DNA of 64,000 bases from Karalla daura (lineage: Eukaryota; Chordata; Actinopteri; Chaetodontiformes; Leiognathidae). Numbering within the stretch: position 1 is the stretch's first letter; every line of letters starts with the position of its first letter. The notes below the pieces were generated by a model that was not told the origin of the DNA, made no database searches, and saw only the letters and a program-made list of their open reading frames with translations. The translations under genes were made by a program, and so were the position numbers. The DNA is taken from positions 8,247,688 to 8,311,687 of the forward strand of contig CM055205.1 in NCBI GenBank assembly GCA_029224185.1. The letters run 5' to 3'. This document shows, one piece after another, positions 31,425 through 41,995 of this stretch.

Positions 31425-34400
31425 ATGGAGCCGACTGCGCCCAAAAGGTTAGTTGACGTCCGCTTGTCTTAGAACGTGCTACTGTTAGCTGAGAGGCTAA
31501 CGTTGATGATAGCCGCCGACGCTAACTCTGCTAGCTTCACCAGTTTTCTGTCAAACTTTTTCGCCCAATAAAGAGACGTTTACGCCTTTAGAAGTATAAC
31601 GCCTTATGGTTTTGTTGTCGGATTAATTGCAAGATGGTTGTCCGCTTGTGCCTTTTATCGATTTGGCTACATCTGTACACCAAAATACTATTTGTATTTT
31701 AAATTGAATAATCCCATATCTTCCCTTGAAACATGTTCAGGTTTTGCGTTTAGGCTTAGGTTTAGTTTTTTTTTTTTTTTCCATAAACCACCCTTAAAAA
31801 AGATGACGAAGACACTTGCATTTAGGAATAGCCTTAGCCTTATCTAGCTTAATATCACTTTTTGTTTCACTTTGTTTGTAGAGAATACACTCACAAAATA
31901 GTGCTAAAATTTGTAATTGTTATTACCAATTTTGAAACAACTTTTCATATATAACATTCATATATATAAATTCATGCTAAGGTGTAGGAAACTGCTTGTT
32001 TCTGGGTTCCTGTCTTTGCTGCAGTGCATTCTCTTGTGGTTTCACTACCTGTTATATCAAAGTTGCGACTGGTTTGTTTGTTTCCTTACTACAGTAAGCT
32101 GAAAAAGCTGAGCGAAGACAGTCTGACCAAGCAGCCAGAGGAAGTGTTTGACGTCCTTGAGAAACTCGGCGAGGGGTAAGACGCCTTCGTCATCTCTAAC
32201 CTCCATTTCCACTTTTGATGGAAGAAATTGTGACTCGGTCAAAATCTCGGCTATGTGGGATATGTCTTTGATTTGGTAACGCCTTCATTTCACATTATGA
32301 AATTCTGACCGGATGCATTGTGACTCAACCTCTGGGTGTTGCTGTGTTTCTAGGTCTTATGGCAGTGTGTTCAAAGCCATACACAAGGAGTCAGGCCAGG
32401 TGGTGGCCATCAAGCAGGTTCCTGTAGAGTCTGATCTGCAGGAGATCATCAAGGAAATCTCCATCATGCAACAGTGTGACAGGTTGGATTAAAACACATG
32501 TTTTGTTCATTCAGCCATTCATTGTCTTTTATACTTTGTACCTAGTATTGATGCATGGTCTGCTGCCTATCTCCACTGCACATGGGGTGTGGCAAGGCAG
32601 AGTACACAACCTGCATTGGTCACCCGCCCATCACACACAGATAAACAACTTGAGCCAATTTACACTCTCCAATCAACCTGAATGCACGTTTTTGGACTGT
32701 GGGAGGAAACCTGAGCACACAGAGGAAACCCAAACAACACAGCTTTCCTCATATCTCAAAAATCTTGTCATATGTTAGGTTAACATATTGCTTTGGTTCT
32801 CAAGGCGCGACAACTAGATGGTGCTGAACGCTATGAGTTTTCTCTCTCAGATTCGCCTCCTCCTTTCATAACTCTGTGTCTGTGATCTCCTCCCAGCCCG
32901 TACGTAGTGAAGTACTATGGAAGCTACTTCAAGAACACAGACCTGTGGATTGTCATGGAGTACTGCGGAGCCGGCTCCGTCTCTGATATCATCAGGCTGC
33001 GCAACAAGACGGTGGGTACTCACACAGAATAGCACCAGGACATATGGAGTGCTGAGGCGCTGAATAGAGTAGGTGATTTGATTTAGGAAGCAATGCAGTT
33101 TATCCTCTTCTCTTCCTTTTCACCCTCACATCAGTTGACAGAAGATGAGATTGCCACCATCCTGAAGTCGACACTGAAAGGTCTGGAATACCTTCACTTC
33201 ATGAGGAAGATCCATCGGGACATCAAGGCAGGCAACATCCTCCTCAACACCGAGGGACACGCCAAACTGGCCGACTTTGGAGTCGCTGGACAGCTAACGG
33301 TAAGTCATGTGAAGAAGGCGAAGTGAATTTTGTCATTAAATATTCACTTGAAGCCTGTAAACCAATGCTCTGGTTCTGCCTGTGCAGGACACCATGGCAA
33401 AGAGGAACACGGTGATCGGTACTCCGTTCTGGATGGCCCCCGAGGTGATCCAGGAGATTGGCTACAACTGTGTGGCCGACATCTGGTCCCTGGGCATCAC
33501 ATCCATAGAGATGGCAGAGGGCAAACCCCCCTACGCTGACATACACCCCATGAGAGTGAGTGTAAACAGGCAGTGGGAGCTGATGCTGATCTGCATGGTA
33601 TCTTGTTATTCTTTATATTAACTGTGGCTTTGTGCTCCTCCAGGCTATCTTCATGATCCCCACCAACCCCCCTCCAACGTTCAGGAAGCCGGAGCTCTGG
33701 TCCGATGAGTTCACAGACTTTGTCAAGAAGTGTCTGGTGAAGAACCCGGAGCAGAGAGCCACAGCCACGCAGCTCCTACAGGTTAGAGCGAGTACCTGAA
33801 TCACTCGTAATGATCTGTATATCACATAGCAAACTAACGTGGCTGGTTCTCATGAATCCTCCAGCACCCATTCATCAGCCAGGCCAAGCCGGTCACAATC
33901 CTGAGAGACCTGATCACTGAGGCCATGGAGATGAAGGCCAAGAGGCAGCAGGAGCAGCAGCGCGAGCTGGAGGAGGAGGACGACAACTCGGTACGTGTCC
34001 CACTGTGATACATTTTGCACTGCATCTGACTGGACTCGTCTCAGTGATGAACTGTGTGGTGCCGGCCAGGAGGAGGAGACCGAGGTGGACTCCCACACGA
34101 TGGTGAAGTCTGGCTCAGAGGGAGCGGGAACCATGCGGGCCACCAGCACCATGAGCGACGGGGCGCAGACCATGATCGAACACGGCAGCACCATGCTGGA
34201 GTCAGACCTGGGCACCATGGTCATCAACAGCGACGACGACGAAGAGGAGGAGGAGGACCAGAGGTCCATGAGAAGTAAGCTTTCCATACGGGTCTCCAGA
34301 GGTTTAGGTCGTGTTTCCTTCCAGAGCTGAAACTCGACCCTCTGCCCTCTGCCCCAGGACACGCCACCCCCCAGCAGCCCATCCGTCCCTCCTTCATGGA

Positions 34401-34790
34401 CTACTTTGACAAGCAGGACTCCAACAAGGCGGCGCAGCAGCAGGAGAACTACAACCACAACCAGCCGCAGGAGCAGCCCGGCTATCACATCCAGTCCAAA
34501 AACGTCTTCCCCGACAACTGGAAGGTGCCTCAGGACGGAGACTTCGACTTTGTGAGTGACGCCCGATTTCAGTTCAGACGATTTCATGCCGTCATATATG
34601 GCAGTAAATGTGACTTGTGTCTGTCGTGCAGCTGAAGAACCTGGACTTTGAGGAGCTGCAGATGCGCCTGAGCGCCTTGGATCCCATGATGGAGCGCGAG
34701 ATCGAGGAGCTCAGGCAGCGCTACACCGCCAAGAGGCAGCCCATCCTGGACGCCATGGACGCCAAGAAGAGGCGGCAGCAGAACTTCTGA
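31425..34790 (+). CDS. stk3: Serine/threonine-protein kinase 3 (MST2)
   Basis: STK3 is the upstream kinase of the Hippo pathway; with SAV1 it phosphorylates LATS and MOB1, and it is cleaved by caspases in apoptosis. Coding exons: 31425-31447, 32095-32175, 32354-32482, 32897-33011, 33135-33299, 33388-33555, 33644-33781, 33865-33990, 34070-34274, 34358-34551, 34632-34790. Phases agree, giving 500 aa (human 491). The kinase domain spans about 26-277 with the GEGSYGSV glycine loop, VAIK lysine (about 55), HRDIKAGN, DFGVAG and the activation-loop threonine in NTVIGTPFWMAPE. The acidic linker holds TEVDSHTMV where human MST2 has DELD followed by the same SHTMV, so the caspase-site aspartate is kept but its context differs. 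A Gln/Asn-rich insert (NKAAQQQENYNHNQPQEQ) accounts for the extra length. The SARAH helix domain, ending MDAKKRRQQNF, is intact. Confidence 0.97.
32575..32750 (-). mobile_element. Decayed SINE, reverse orientation, in stk3 intron 3
   Basis: This reads cacccgcccatcacac, caatttacactctccaatcaacctgaatgca and ttggactgtgggaggaaac. These are the reverse complement of the conserved body of the common teleost tRNA-SINE. It fills most of the 414-bp intron 32483-32896. Confidence 0.7.
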
Positions 34791-36965
34791 GCGTCTCCAC
34801 GCGTGGCCTTCTCGCTCCGGTCTCCAAAGCCACTGTCACCGTACCCCTTTCGTCCCACTGACTAGGAGGAACTAAGGGACTTTTAGGCCTTTTGTCCTCC
34901 GGACCGACCGACTGCTGTCTGGCTTCATAAGGAAAGTAAGATGCTAATTCTACCAAGTGACATCCATGTCTGCTCCAGGAATCCACTCTCGTTGTCCTTC
35001 CCCAACCCCCCACACTATGTCCAGATGCTGTTCCACTATGTTAGAGTTGTTTCTGCAACGTTGCTCCCCTGGGCGCAGCGCTCAGGACCCCGGCCAAAGA
35101 GAGAGAAAGAACCAAGGCTCGGCGACATCCGAAATCCACAAAAATCATCGTCCCCCCCCCCCATGTAGACGGTGCTCGGCAGCAGCGGTCCGGCCTCCTC
35201 TCCCTCAGACTTATCGCATCCAGTGTAAATATAATATACAGTAGAGTCTAGTAGGAAAGCAAAACCTGCAACAAAAAAAAAGCCGCAAAGGCTTTTCCAT
35301 GACCAAAGACAATCAGGATGGTGTTGATTAAGTTGAGAATGCCTTAAAACATCTTAAAACAAACCTTGTTTTCAAGATGAGTCGGGTGGTTAAATTCGTT
35401 TGATCACGTGATGAGGGATGCGTCGGACTGCGGCAAGCAGTAAGTATGGACAGAGAATGACAGGGATGGTGTGGGCGTGGGTGATCAGATTGTACATGTT
35501 TTCAGTGGGTTGGAGAAATGTAGTCTTAAAGTCTTTACCCATTAACTTTATTTTGTCGTTTCCAAGTCCGACCCTCTGGTCTTCTTCGGACTCGTTGCGC
35601 TCTTGTCTGTCCCAAGCATCCCAGTGCCTCATAACACATCTGTACCAGTTGTGCACCACCTTATCCAGCGCTCCTCGTGGAATAACGAGTGGGAGCCTCA
35701 AAATAAAAGCACCCAAGTTCATTCCTACGTTTAAAAGAAAAGAAGAAGAAGAAGCATTCCTAAATACTGTCCAACTTTTACCTTAAAGATGCTGTAGATT
35801 CACTTCAGGGTGGTTGTGTTCTGCATTTGCTCCACAACAAGATGCATAGCCGTGCGAGTGAAGACGACGATGACGTCCATTGTGCTATAAGAACTGACTC
35901 TGTACTTGAGTGAAACAAAGACAGGCCCAGGCACACCTCTGATACCTGACCTTCCTGCGAGAATCGCATTGAGATCTTTCCATAAGTCTGTATCTGTGTC
36001 GCGGCAACTATGTGTGCGAGCGTGTGGTGGGTGTTCTCTTCCAGGTGTGCGCGTACGCGTTGTGTGAATGAATGAAGGAAGTGTAAAGACCGGACCGCTC
36101 CGAGACACAAACTCACAATCAACCCGACGGGGTCTCACTGAAGTCTCTCCGTGGTGTCGACAGAGACCCTCTGAATGACTACGGCCGTGTCTGGGCACAC
36201 GGCCGTAGCCTGCTGTTACACATGAATGTCGTCCTAACGAGACCGTGACCTGAGAGCGAGCCTGTTGCGCTGTCTCGCGCTGTCTAGCTGTCTCAGTCTC
36301 TGAATGAAAAATCACGTTTTGTTATTTCGTTTGTCTGTCCGTCTTCTACTATTCCATAAAAATCACGATGATTCGTGCCACACGTTATGCTCCTGTGTTA
36401 CGTCTATGTATTGGCAACGTACAAGCAAGCAATTACACTTTATTTATTAAATGTTTTTAAAGCGGTCTCTTTGGTTTTAAATATTGTAGCTGATCGGGCT
36501 GTTAATATTTTTGCCCCCCCTGTCAAAACATGTGTGGCTTGATTATTATTATTTTTGTTTCTGCGTGTTTTAGTCTATGCATGTTAATAAATTATGTTTG
36601 CTATTTAGTGGAATGCTATTGTTAATAAACCACACGGGCGGGGGGGGGCGCTGATAAAATGTGGACGTTGGAGTTTCAGCTTTAACAAAGACTTTGCTCT
36701 GTACAATAAAAAAAGCCCCCTATGGCACAGAAAGTTGCAGAGAATCTGCCATAACGTGTATAGTTATCTGAAATCATCTTTGGACATATAGCGACATGAT
36801 TCTTTGTCTGTTTCACTATCACGTCCGCTACGTAAGGACTCGAGGGTGTAGAGTGGAATGTGACTTATTACGTTTGACCCACATAATTTATTATGTTTTC
36901 TTTGTAATACTTTATAACGATCTGAAAATGGTGCAAAGATAATAAAAGTTTCTTAACCACAATGT
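34791..36965 (+). other. stk3: stk3 3'UTR with several poly(A) signals
   Basis: No other gene is seen between the stk3 stop and rida. AATAAA occurs near 36587, 36622 and 36706 and again at 36941-36946; the last is followed by a T-rich stretch and probably sets the longest form. A perfect 12-bp hairpin lies at 36179-36208. Confidence 0.55.
36179..36208. other. Perfect 12-bp stem hairpin with 6-nt loop
   Basis: The arms ctacggccgtgt (36179-36190) and acacggccgtag (36197-36208) are exact reverse complements around the loop ctgggc. If transcribed in the stk3 3'UTR, this would be a very stable GC-rich RNA hairpin. It is too short for a canonical microRNA precursor and has no T tract after it. Confidence 0.85.
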
Positions 36966-37535
36966 GATGCTTTCATCTTATCTGAGGCTTCATAAAAGGA
37001 GACTTGAACCTTTTGGCATGAGTGGTCGCCTTGTACGGAACACCTGTCGTACCGTAATTCTCCTACTATAGGAACCACTAGTTTTTTTCCCCGTGTTTAA
37101 AAATGACATGAAGTGATTGAATCCGGGGATTAGCCCCTCTCTCTGACTTTAACAATGTAAAACGGAATAAGTGTAAACAAAAAAATGAGAAGATTCTGAC
37201 ATGTTTAACTGATTTTATTGATTTGTTGTTTCTTGAAAGGTGACGTAGAGTGGTTGAATGGATTCTCTGGGGCAAACATTGAAGGTGGTTTCTGCAGACA
37301 AAGCCTCAAATGCTGTATGTCGAGTCTGTCGTTATTCAACAAGGAAGTTTCACTCTAGTTCCCCCTTTAAAATGAAACTGTGTGCGCTCCCTCGCTGCCA
37401 TTACGGTAAACCTCGGCCGGGGAAAGTCTGCTGCTCCCTGGGCGGTCGCAGGATAACGCCCATTATCTTCAGCTGCTCAGGGGAAAAGGAAGGACCTTCA
37501 CAGGGACTCAAAACACAACAATAATCAGGGAAACC

Positions 37536-40500
37536 ATGTCTGCGGTGAGCAGGAAGATCATCAACACCACCTCAGCTCCGGCTGCCATCGGCCCATACAG
37601 GTAAATGGAGTCTAATAGACAGAGAAATATGGTGTTTTCTGGTCGTAGCGACACGTGGGTGCAGAGGGAGAGAGCGGAGGGGGCGGGGCTTATTGTTGCA
37701 CCTGCTCCCTATGAACTCGCTTAAAAAAAGGGGACAAAGTTTAGTTTTAGGCAGAGAAGAGAGGGTTGCAGCAGAGTGGATATCTGTGACAGACTGGAAA
37801 TGGCAACCACACGTCGACAGATCGTCTACACCCCCAAAGCCCCCATCAGGCAGGGCATCTACAGGTAGGATTGAAAGGTCTAAGTAAGGGGGTCAGTCCA
37901 GCTACAGTGGAACTAAATTTAAAGACATGCCTAAAAACTCACTTTAATTATTGTATATATATGTGGTATAAAGATGACATTTGGGTTGCAATGAAATGGG
38001 CACTAGTATGCTCTCACCAAGTGTGTTTTCTGGTGATTTAACACATCCTCTTGTGCCGTCTCACGTGCTAAGGGGCGTTCCTGCTCTGGCCAATGGGCTG
38101 TCAGGGGGTGGGGTGACGTCACACCAACTTGGCCACTGATTTATGTCCTGTAGCTCCTTTATTTGGGTTCCAGGGAGTGCATGCTTGAAGGTTAGTAATT
38201 AAGCTGAGGGACAGACACTGAGGCATCGTGGGATCATCGGCTCCAGGCTGTCAAGGACAGACTGCTCACAGACATATACAAAAACAAACAACAAAACTGC
38301 TTTTATTTCGGCTTTGTTGGGCAATGACAGTCTGCACCCGGCCAGGAATGTGTGACAAGGTCAAAAACATGGTCATGTCCTCACTCATGAATAAACGTTG
38401 GATGCTGAAATGGCAGCTGAAAACTGCAAATCCAAACAGTGACAGAATGAGATGTTAAATCAAGTGGAGGAGAACTAAAAATAAAGTTGAGCACCTGAGG
38501 CTTTTCAAATGAAACCAGTGTTCGGGAGCGCCTTTGTTAACGCCAGACAACAAGACTAAACACTCCATCCAACCATTGAAGATCACATTTGAGTGAGGTT
38601 CATTGTCTTCAAGAGCGAAATCATTTCGCAACTTTCTCACAATAACCTCTACCTGCTTGGTGCTCAAGTGAAGGTATTACTGTGTGTGTGTGTGTGTGTG
38701 TGTCCTGGCAGCCAGGCGGTGGTGGTGGACAGGACCATGTACATCTCAGGTCAGCTGGGGATGGACGTGGCCTCCGGGCAGCTGGTGGATGGAGGAGTGC
38801 AGGCCCAGGCCAAACAGGTGAGCCTCACCATAGGCTCGGGTATGCCACTATGTACACACAAGGTGCAAATGCATCTGTAAGATCAGTGCAAGACCTTCGG
38901 AAGTTAGAAAATAAGGTGAAGAATGAAAATGTGTTGGAAAAATGTATTCAGTTGTTTAGTGTCAGATTTCATGCAACCTTCAGGCTAAAACATCTAAAAT
39001 AAATGAATAAGACCAAATGACAAATAAAAAATCAATATGCTGACATTGATAAACTCACATCAAAGCGTTTCTGAGAGGCTAATCCATCTAGAAATGGGAC
39101 GATGCGGTGAGGGCTATCTAAATGTAAAAAGGCTGAATTGACTATTGATCTGGTCCCTCAGGCTCTGGTCAACATGGGGGAGATCCTGAAAGCCGCCGGC
39201 TGCGACTACACCAACGGTGAGCTATCGATGCGGTCACACTCTGCACTTTGCTCGGTTTGAGACAAGCTCCCTGATAGTTTCTCCTCTCCGATGGCAGTGG
39301 TGAAGACCACCGTGCTGCTGGCCGACATCAACGACTTCAACAGCGTCAACGAGGTGTACAAAACATGTGAGGCTGCCTTCTTTGTTTCTAAAGATAAAAC
39401 CGCCTTGCTTTCACGCTGTGTCCCTTGACTGTTCTAAAAGCTGCCACACGGGGGAGCCATTACTCCACAATCACACAAACGTCACTCGATTTGCTGTTTG
39501 TTGTTGTCCCGGAAGACTGCACAAACATGCTCACGTGACAGGACTCAGTGAGAATGTAACGAGCCAGATCATGACATCAACATCACTGGGTTCAAGAATG
39601 AAAGGACACATTGATCAGTTATCAGATACGATATGTTTTCATTAGGCCCACAGTGGGGAACATTGCAGTATTGTAGCAAAGACAAAGAAACATTAGTGAA
39701 AGACATTGGAAGAAAAAAATGTAGGAAAATAAAGTAAAAAGACAAAGTTTCTAAATGAAGTATTCTCAGATGGCCAGCATTGCACAGGAATTATGGAATT
39801 TGCAAATAGTTAAAATATACTGGATATGGTAACTTTCTGGTTTTGCAAGTACACATTAATAAAACTAAAATGTAGTACGTCCCACTACAGAGATCTTATA
39901 GTGAAATTTTGTGTGCGTACACTTATCATATCAGGCATAGTACCGAAGCAAATAGCTCTCCAGCTGAAGGTGAATGAGATCTAAAGAGAGATTGATCATC
40001 AGCAGCTGATGAATGGGCGAGTCGGTGCTGGTGTGTGTTTGTTCCGGTGCTGCTCTCCAGGACCCGTGCGTGACGCGGCGCCTCGTGTTTCACTGACAGC
40101 CCTCAGAGACAGTGATGCTGACGGACAGGCTCACTCAGCCCGTCCCGGGTGTGCGTGAATGCAGCCTCCCGTCTCGGGCCGCCCGCTCCAGGCATTTCCT
40201 CCTGGATCACAACACGCAGGTGTAACGGTAGCCGCGGCGCCCAGCCGGCGGTAAGCCGACACCGCCGGTGTAACTGGAGCCCCCCCGGCAGGCCTGGCCT
40301 GTGCGCGTGTCGAGTGCAGGCCGGCCTCCCTCCTGACTCCGCTCTAACCCGCAGCACAGGCGGAGACCTCTCCCTGACCTGGGGCTCCAGAATCAGTCCT
40401 CACCTGGATGCTCAGACCTAAAAGTGAGATTCTGAGCAGATCTCACCTATGTGATTAAAGACTGCGCCTCCGATTCCACATCTTTCCACAAAGAACAGTC

Positions 40501-41172
40501 CGAACCTTAAAAGTGAACCCTGTCACAACCTGGCTTAACTTTACAGTAATGCTTCGCTTTAATCCCCCATTTAGGATTTCATAGTGACATGAACATTCAG
40601 CAAATGATTTATAACATACTATGATGTAGTTTTAAGCAGATTAAAGTGTTAAGTAATGTTGTCAGCAGGTCATTATACATTAATAATCCTCATGTCTGTA
40701 TATAGCTTCAACAACAGTGTGGGTGGGTTCAAGTTAAGTGTCGCGGCACTTTCCTGGTGACGTTCCATCTTCAGCATCATTCCCTTCTGGTAGAAAATGA
40801 TTGCTCCCAGTATGCTTTTGTTGGTAATATCATGTTCTCACTTTTTCCTCCAGTTTTCACCAGTAACTTTCCTGCCAGAGCTGCCTACCAGGTCGCCGCC
40901 CTCCCCAGAGTAAGTGCAGAGGAAGGTTCTAGGTGTCCTCAGGGTGAATTCACTGTTTGATCAGTCATTTTGATGCAGCATCGTTTTCAGGAACTTACGG
41001 CTTTGCCAGAAACCTCAGCCGCATTGTGCTAGTATTACCTGTCCTTGCAACCGATAGCAAATCAAGGCCGTTTCCCTCGCCCCGTGTCCTCAGTCCTGTC
41101 TGTGTTCCTCCTCAGGGTGGACTGGTGGAAATCGAGGCGGTTGCTGCTCTGGGTCCCATCTCTGACTCCTGA
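37536..41172 (+). CDS. rida: 2-iminobutanoate/2-iminopropanoate deaminase (RidA/UK114)
   Basis: RIDA hydrolyses reactive enamine/imine intermediates released by PLP enzymes such as threonine dehydratase, and acts as a homotrimer. Coding exons with the first of two alternative starts: 37536-37600, 38712-38817, 39162-39216, 39298-39366, 40854-40909, 41116-41172. Phases agree, giving 135 aa (human 137). The family signatures are complete: APAAIGPYSQAV near the start with the active-site tyrosine, YISGQLGMD, the LKAAGCDYTNVVKTTVLLAD block, and FPARAAYQVAALP with the substrate-binding arginine. A second exon at 37800-37864 can replace the first. A GT repeat abuts the acceptor of exon 2. AATAAA at 41899-41904 is a likely poly(A) signal. 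It is convergent with the erich5-like gene. Confidence 0.95.
37800..37864 (+). CDS. rida: Alternative first coding exon of rida (exon 1b)
   Basis: An ATG in good context (gaaATGg) opens a frame of 21 codons plus two bases, ending in ACAG before a GTAGGATT donor. Length (65 bp), end phase and last bases are the same as in exon 1a (37536-37600), 264 bp upstream. Residues line up without gaps: MATTRRQIVYTPKAP here against MSAVSRKIINTTSAP in 1a, then RQGIY against AIGPY, both completing a serine codon on exon 2. The active-site tyrosine and preceding glycine region are kept, but Pro becomes Ile. A GC box (gggggcgggg, about 37679-37688) lies about 110 bp upstream, and an in-frame stop lies 72 bp upstream. 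I infer a tandem exon duplication giving two isoforms. Confidence 0.75.
38681..38703 (+). repeat. (TG)n tract at the rida exon 2 acceptor
   Basis: About 11 TG units end only 8 bases before the exon 2 splice site, in the place of the usual pyrimidine tract. UG repeats in this position bind TDP-43 in the well-known CFTR exon 9 case. Confidence 0.9.
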
Positions 41173-41995
41173 CTAGCCGGACTCATCACTAACAAGCTCT
41201 AGTCTCAACACCAAGTGACCTTAAAGTGGTTGCAAAGACTAATTGTATTTCCACATGAAACTCAACAGGTTTTCAGTATAGTAGAGCATTAGATTAAAAC
41301 CCGTAAAGGCAGAGTAACATTTAATTTATCTCCAGCTAATTTCACACTTTACGCACTTGAAAACTAAAGGGGATCGTATCAGTCTGACATTCCCTCCATT
41401 CTCAGAGGCCAGGCTCAGGGTTGTCTCCCTCCAAGTATCACGTCTGTATTTGTGTCCTCTGTTCTGATATTTACCTGAAAATGTCACGTGTTGCAATATC
41501 AAAGAAATTTCATGCACTTGCTGACGTCTTTAAGATGGTCTTTTTAATTTTTTTTCCACTTCGCTTATTACAGAGTTCAGGTCGTCTTTCCAGAGAGAAA
41601 TCATGACACATGAGAAACAACAAAAAGGACCTACATGTGCTCTCATCTCATTCATGCACTTATCAATGTTTAAAATCAGTTGGACAGAGCCTACAGTATC
41701 ATCATTACAAACATGGTTGTAAAATCAAAGCCAGCCACCCGCAAGATAATTAAATTTTATAAATCAAATGTGTTTTGGCTTTGGATTTCTTCTTCAGAGG
41801 ATATAGAAAAGTATAACATGGAATCCTAGATCAAAGCTAGACGTATATGATGATGATGAGTGGGATAATCCGCTACCTTTATATTTCTAAGCTATGATAA
41901 TAAATAGAAACTTCAAGCTGTTCTGACACCCTGTGAGAATAAACACAGCCACCGAGTGTGTGTGTGTGTTTATGTTCAGTGTGTGAGCAGAACTC

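Noticed and set aside
37258..37524. An 88-codon frame ending just before the rida start
   Set aside because: It ends 11 bases before the ATG and shows no similarity I recognise; it is probably promoter and leader DNA.
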